This document shows positions 6,682-9,592 of a DNA stretch of 9,592 bases, piece after piece; position 1 is the stretch's first letter, and each line of letters starts with the position of its first letter. The position numbers and the translations under genes are program-made. This stretch comes from Thermoanaerobaculales bacterium. GTDB taxonomy: Bacteria > Acidobacteriota > Thermoanaerobaculia > Thermoanaerobaculales > Sulfomarinibacteraceae. A model generated the notes under the pieces. The model had not been told where the DNA came from. It did no database searches and saw nothing but the letters and a program-made list of their open reading frames with translations. The DNA is taken from NCBI GenBank assembly GCA_029938595.1, contig JAOZUP010000128.1, positions 1 through 9,592 on the forward strand. Reading direction: 5' to 3'.

Positions 6682-7629
6682 TCAGTCCTCCTCCACGAAG
6701 CTCGTTGAGTAGCTGGTCAGATCCTCGGGCGGAGACATCGATTCGAGGCCGACGTCAGAGACGATGTTCTTGTAGGTGAGGAGCTTGATACCGGCCTCCT
6801 CGATTGCGGCGCGGAAGGCCGGCGAGGTGATGGCGTCGAGCTCGGCCTGGCGGTGAACGGCAACGCGGTAGGGATCGGACTCGTTGTTCATGTCCACCAT
6901 GGCCGACATTTCGGAAGTTTCCATCCCGAGGTGGATCACCAACAGGTTGAGCCCGGGCTGTACGTTGCGGACGTGATCGAGCAGCCTCGACAGTTTGTCC
7001 TCCGGCGGCGCATCCCAAATCGATACCGAGGCCTCGCCGAAGTAGCGTGAAAGCGCGAGTCCGTACTCGTGCGCAAGGTCTTCGACGATCGCGCGCAGCT
7101 CGGGGGTCGAGACTGCGGTCAGCATGTGGTAGTCGAGGTAGTCGACCCTGATGCCGGCGGCGAGGGCGTGCTCGATCTGGGCCTGAAGCTCCATCCGCAC
7201 CTCGTTGCGATCGACGTCGGCGGCTGCGAACTCGGCCTCGGAGGCATAGAAATGGCCGTTCTCATCGACCAGTGACGGCACCTTGGCTGCACCAACCACG
7301 GGGCCCCACTTGTAGTGCCCCCACTCGGAGTTGAGGGTGAGGTGGATGCCGACGCCGATCCGGGGGTTGGCGCGCAGGATCGCCGCCGCCTCCAGGAACC
7401 AGGGACACGGGACCATTACCGACGTCGAAAATGGAACCCCCGCCCCCATGAGTTCGCGCACCGCCATGTTGACGGTGTGCGACATGCCCACGTCGTCACA
7501 CCGGATGAGGAGCTGTTTCGGCCGCTCGTCATCGGCCGCGCCGGAGAGTGCCGAGACGGATGGCAGCAGGGCGATCACGATGACGATAACGACCGTGAAC
7601 AGCGGCGACATCACGTGACGGGTCGGCAT
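6682..7629 (-). CDS. Exported YdjC/ChbG-family carbohydrate deacetylase
   Basis: Predicted metal-dependent deacetylase of the YdjC/ChbG/HpnK family, 315 residues; relatives deacetylate chitooligosaccharides or related N-acetyl sugars. Residues 1-32 look like a signal peptide (LFTVVIVIVIALLPSV core), so unlike E. coli ChbG it should act outside the cytoplasm. Family motifs follow: LLIRCDDVGMS (40-50, metal or catalytic Asp45/Asp46), VPFSTSVMVPCP, VGIHLTL (His96) and DYLDYHM (163-169, His168). The usual first His of the HxDxH-type motif appears as Asp163. LLVIHLG near the end corresponds to the family's later His-containing strand. ATG 7629 is chosen for its strong AAAAAGGAGG site with 6-nt spacing; the same frame is open to 8412 but that part is antisense to the flippase. 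The gene lies 47 bp after the flippase on the same strand, probably in one operon. The natural substrate, perhaps the exported glycan, is unknown. Confidence 0.87.
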   Translation of the reverse strand: MPTRHVMSPLFTVVIVIVIALLPSVSALSGAADDERPKQLLIRCDDVGMSHTVNMAVRELMGAGVPFSTSVMVPCPWFLEAAAILRANPRIGVGIHLTLNSEWGHYKWGPVVGAAKVPSLVDENGHFYASEAEFAAADVDRNEVRMELQAQIEHALAAGIRVDYLDYHMLTAVSTPELRAIVEDLAHEYGLALSRYFGEASVSIWDAPPEDKLSRLLDHVRNVQPGLNLLVIHLGMETSEMSAMVDMNNESDPYRVAVHRQAELDAITSPAFRAAIEEAGIKLLTYKNIVSDVGLESMSPPEDLTSYSTSFVEED

Positions 7630-7635
7630 GAGCGG

Positions 7636-7645
7636 CCTCCTTTTT
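7636..7645 (-). promoter_or_regulatory. Strong Shine-Dalgarno deciding the ChbG-like start
   Basis: The minus strand reads AAAAAGGAGG followed by six bases and ATG 7629. This is the best ribosome binding site of the window and separates the true start from the upstream in-frame ATG at 7659. Confidence 0.8.
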
Positions 7646-7676
7646 CTGGTCCCGCTCATTGTATCGCCCGCAACGA

Positions 7677-8903
7677 TCACTCCACCTTGCCTGTTCCCGT
7701 ACCTGCACCCACGATTCCGAGAGCCATTGCCGCTGCGGTCAGTGTGTACACGAGTGGCGCCACGGTGGCGGGCGCCGTTACACCCATGCTCGGGATCCAC
7801 ATCACGTTGAGTGCCAGAGAGCCGAGCAGGGCGCCGCCGAGGATCCACAACACCCGACGTTGGCGGCGCCAGGCCGCGTAGACCGAACCCATGACCGTCA
7901 TTGCGAACGCGCCGGGCAGGGCGAGGGAGAGGCGTTGGAGGAGGGGCACGGCGGGGGCGAAATCGGCGCCGAATGCGAGCCGCACCAGAGGATCGGCAAG
8001 GATCCACAGCCCTCCGGCACACACCAAACCGCAGACCGCGCCGCCAAGACCCGCCAGCAGCCCGGCTCTCTGCGGCGAACCGCCGACCTCGGCCCGACGA
8101 GAGAAGCTCGGATACAGGGCAACCGAGACCAGCTGCGGCAGGGCCGCCATTGCCCAGACGATGATCCCAGCCGTACCCCAGTAGCCGATTTCGGCGCGCG
8201 CCACCCCGAGCAGCTCGAGCAGGAAACGATCGGCGTTGGCTATTAATTGCGACACCACCGCCAGCGCCATGAAGGGCAGTCCCTCCCTGAGGAGGGCCGA
8301 AGGCCCGAGCGCGCTCACGCCAGACCCGAGCTCTCCCTCCCGACGCCGGATCCAGATCAAACCGAGGCCGGCGCCGATTGAGAATGCCACCCCGGTAGTC
8401 CACACCGGCCAACGGAGGATGGCGATGACACCGATCAGGGTGACGGAAACGGCGGTCTCCAAACCCCTCGCCCGTGTCTCCACGTCCATGCGGTCAAAGC
8501 CTTTGAAGGTGGCGCCGCAGGTGACGGTGGCTGTGCGTAGTGCTGCGTAGGGGAGAAACGCCAAAAGAGTGAAGCGCAGGCTGCCCTCGGGCACCAGGAG
8601 TGCGCCCACAGCAGCCATCGGCACAAGCCAGCGCGCCGATCGGATCTGGACGAAACGGGACGCACCGAGGAGACCGCGCGCCGCACCGGGGCTGCGGGCC
8701 ACCTCACGTATGAGCACCTCCTGCTGGCCGAGCGCTCCGATCAGAACCGCGATCAGGGCCGCCGAGTAAGCGACAGTGAAGGTGCCCATTCCGCTCGGCC
8801 CCGAGGCGTGTGCAACTAGAATGGCGGCCAGCAGCAGGCCGCTCTTGACGCCGACCTCTCCAAGACCGAGCCAGGCTGCGTTGCGTAGCACCCGGGTGAT
8901 CAT
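7677..8903 (-). CDS. Wzx-type polysaccharide (oligosaccharide) flippase
   Basis: Integral membrane protein of 408 residues of the MATE/MOP polysaccharide-flippase group, expected to turn lipid-linked glycan units from the inner to the outer face of the cytoplasmic membrane. The beginning (NAAWLGLGEVGVKSGLLL, then ASGPSGMGTFTVAYSAA and LGQQEVLIREVAR) is the standard Wzx opening. The central NADRFLLELLGVARAEIGYW and the LPQLVSVALYPSFSRR segment are characteristic of helices 7-8. Hydrophobic stretches along the whole length fit about 12 helices. ATG 8903 overlaps the TGA of the glycosyltransferase gene as ATGA, showing translational coupling; the frame is open to 8972, but that extension lies inside the glycosyltransferase. 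Length is normal for the family. It serves the same export pathway as its neighbours; the glycan cannot be named. Confidence 0.92.
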   Translation of the reverse strand: MITRVLRNAAWLGLGEVGVKSGLLLAAILVAHASGPSGMGTFTVAYSAALIAVLIGALGQQEVLIREVARSPGAARGLLGASRFVQIRSARWLVPMAAVGALLVPEGSLRFTLLAFLPYAALRTATVTCGATFKGFDRMDVETRARGLETAVSVTLIGVIAILRWPVWTTGVAFSIGAGLGLIWIRRREGELGSGVSALGPSALLREGLPFMALAVVSQLIANADRFLLELLGVARAEIGYWGTAGIIVWAMAALPQLVSVALYPSFSRRAEVGGSPQRAGLLAGLGGAVCGLVCAGGLWILADPLVRLAFGADFAPAVPLLQRLSLALPGAFAMTVMGSVYAAWRRQRRVLWILGGALLGSLALNVMWIPSMGVTAPATVAPLVYTLTAAAMALGIVGAGTGTGKVE

Positions 8904-9592
8904 CGACTCCGGTCCTCCCGCTGTGGCTGCAGAATCCCCAGCACATAGTTGCTTCGGAAGCCGACGTCCCACAACATTTCCCGCCGCCAGTTACCGGGCC
9001 ACAACATGCTCGTCGCACGGACCACGGCTGAGGCCGCGGGTCGGCCGATCAACGTCCAAGCCAGCTCCGGGTGGCGCCGAACCACGTATCGCGATGCCGC
9101 TCCTGCGGTGCGCGCGCGCTGCCGGTAGTCGGCGGGCCCGTCATACCGGTGATCGTGATAACACAAGGCCTCCGGCACGTACCGTAGCGGTCGGCCTGAT
9201 CGGAACAATCGGTAGCCCCACTCTCCGTCCTCTATCGCCAGCAGGGGATAGTCAGGGTCAAACGGCTCCTCCAGCAGCCACCTCCTCGGCACCGCGAGGT
9301 TTGTTCCCCAGCACGCGTCCCACGGCGCCGGCCGCTCCGGGTCGAGGCGCCGGTAGTTGAACTGGTGGCCTTCGGGCGCAAGCCACGCCATGTATGGAGT
9401 GCACGGCCGCTCCGGGTCCCACTCCACCCGGCCGATGGCGACGCACGGTCCGAGCCTCGTCTGCGCCGAAGCATGAGCGAGTACGCAGCAGGGATCGGGT
9501 CTCGTGTCGTCGTTGAGGAGGACGACGAGCTCGCCGCGCGCCGCCTCCGCTCCCAGGTTCCGCGCCGGTCCGGGCCCGGCGCGCTCCTGGCT
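8900..9592 (-). CDS. Family 2 glycosyltransferase (partial, runs off the right edge)
   Basis: The C-terminal 230 residues of a GT-A fold glycosyltransferase; the frame is open to the window end, so the start is not in view. A GTG at 9427 is an internal codon, because upstream residues are clearly GT2-like. The visible part begins with GPARNLGAEAARGELVVLLN, then the metal-binding DD motif in LNDDTRPDP (codons 9503-9514 give TDDN on the plus-strand order), followed by WGTNLAVPRRW and the acceptor-site acidic motif IEDGEWGYRLFRSG (EDGEW at 9218-9232). PEALCYHDHR is also usual in GT2. It transfers a sugar from a nucleotide donor to a lipid-linked glycan at the inner membrane face. It ends by ATGA overlap with the flippase gene, so the two are one operon. 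Confidence 0.92.
   Translation of the reverse strand, partial: SQERAGPGPARNLGAEAARGELVVLLNDDTRPDPCCVLAHASAQTRLGPCVAIGRVEWDPERPCTPYMAWLAPEGHQFNYRRLDPERPAPWDACWGTNLAVPRRWLLEEPFDPDYPLLAIEDGEWGYRLFRSGRPLRYVPEALCYHDHRYDGPADYRQRARTAGAASRYVVRRHPELAWTLIGRPAASAVVRATSMLWPGNWRREMLWDVGFRSNYVLGILQPQREDRSR

Noticed and set aside
7315..8246. Plus-strand open frames of about 190 residues opposite the ChbG-like and flippase genes
   Set aside because: They lack ribosome binding sites and domains and are shadows of two genes with clear family motifs.
7630..8412. In-frame N-terminal extension of the ChbG-like protein to 576 residues
   Set aside because: The extension is Arg/Gly/Ala-rich, antisense-free but out of frame inside the flippase gene, and lies before a strong ribosome binding site and signal peptide at 7629.

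Overview
The window is GC-rich bacterial DNA, mostly carbohydrate genes. It carries no rRNA, tRNA or phylogenetic marker. The gene mix (PIG-L deacetylase, SSS transporter, ExoP-like GH3, GH105, YghZ-type aldo/keto reductase), the high GC and the intergenic repeats starting TGTCATCCTGAG would fit an environmental heterotroph such as an Acidobacteriota-like lineage. That placement is a weak inference.

Left part (1-3988, plus strand). The tail of an unidentified upstream reading frame overlaps the start of a PIG-L (LmbE-like) zinc deacetylase gene. The deacetylase stop codon lies inside the first terminal inverted repeat of a ~183-bp MITE-like element (965-1147). Next comes the amino end of an SSS sodium/solute symporter, which stops after about 73 codons at an apparent deletion junction. 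An intact gene for an exported 848-residue GH3 beta-glucosidase of the ExoP type follows. Together these look like a sugar-uptake and hydrolysis cluster that has lost most of its transporter.

Middle (3989-6327). A minus-strand aldo/keto reductase of the YghZ type converges on the GH3 gene with a 13-bp gap. It is divergent, across 145 bp, from a plus-strand GH105 unsaturated rhamnogalacturonyl hydrolase-like lipoprotein. The latter suggests uptake or cleavage of pectin-type or other uronic-acid oligosaccharides.

Repeat island (6328-6681). The 354 bp between the convergent 3' ends of the GH105 gene and the next operon hold no gene. They hold a TGTCAT...ATGACA inverted-repeat element, a long hairpin built from hexanucleotide units (TATCGC/TATCGG) in opposite orientations, a degenerate second TGTCAT-type motif, and a CCCC/GGGG hairpin.

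Right part (6682-9592, minus strand). This is an operon-like run, read right to left: a family 2 glycosyltransferase (entering from beyond the right edge), a Wzx-type polysaccharide flippase overlapping it by ATGA, and a signal-peptide-bearing YdjC/ChbG-type carbohydrate deacetylase 47 bp further on. It looks like the end of a surface-polysaccharide locus, with the deacetylase possibly modifying the exported glycan.

I see no clear wholly new system. The points most worth checking are the hexamer hairpin and repeat island, the MITE-like element that supplies a stop codon, the internally deleted symporter, and the exported ChbG-like deacetylase within a glycan-export operon.
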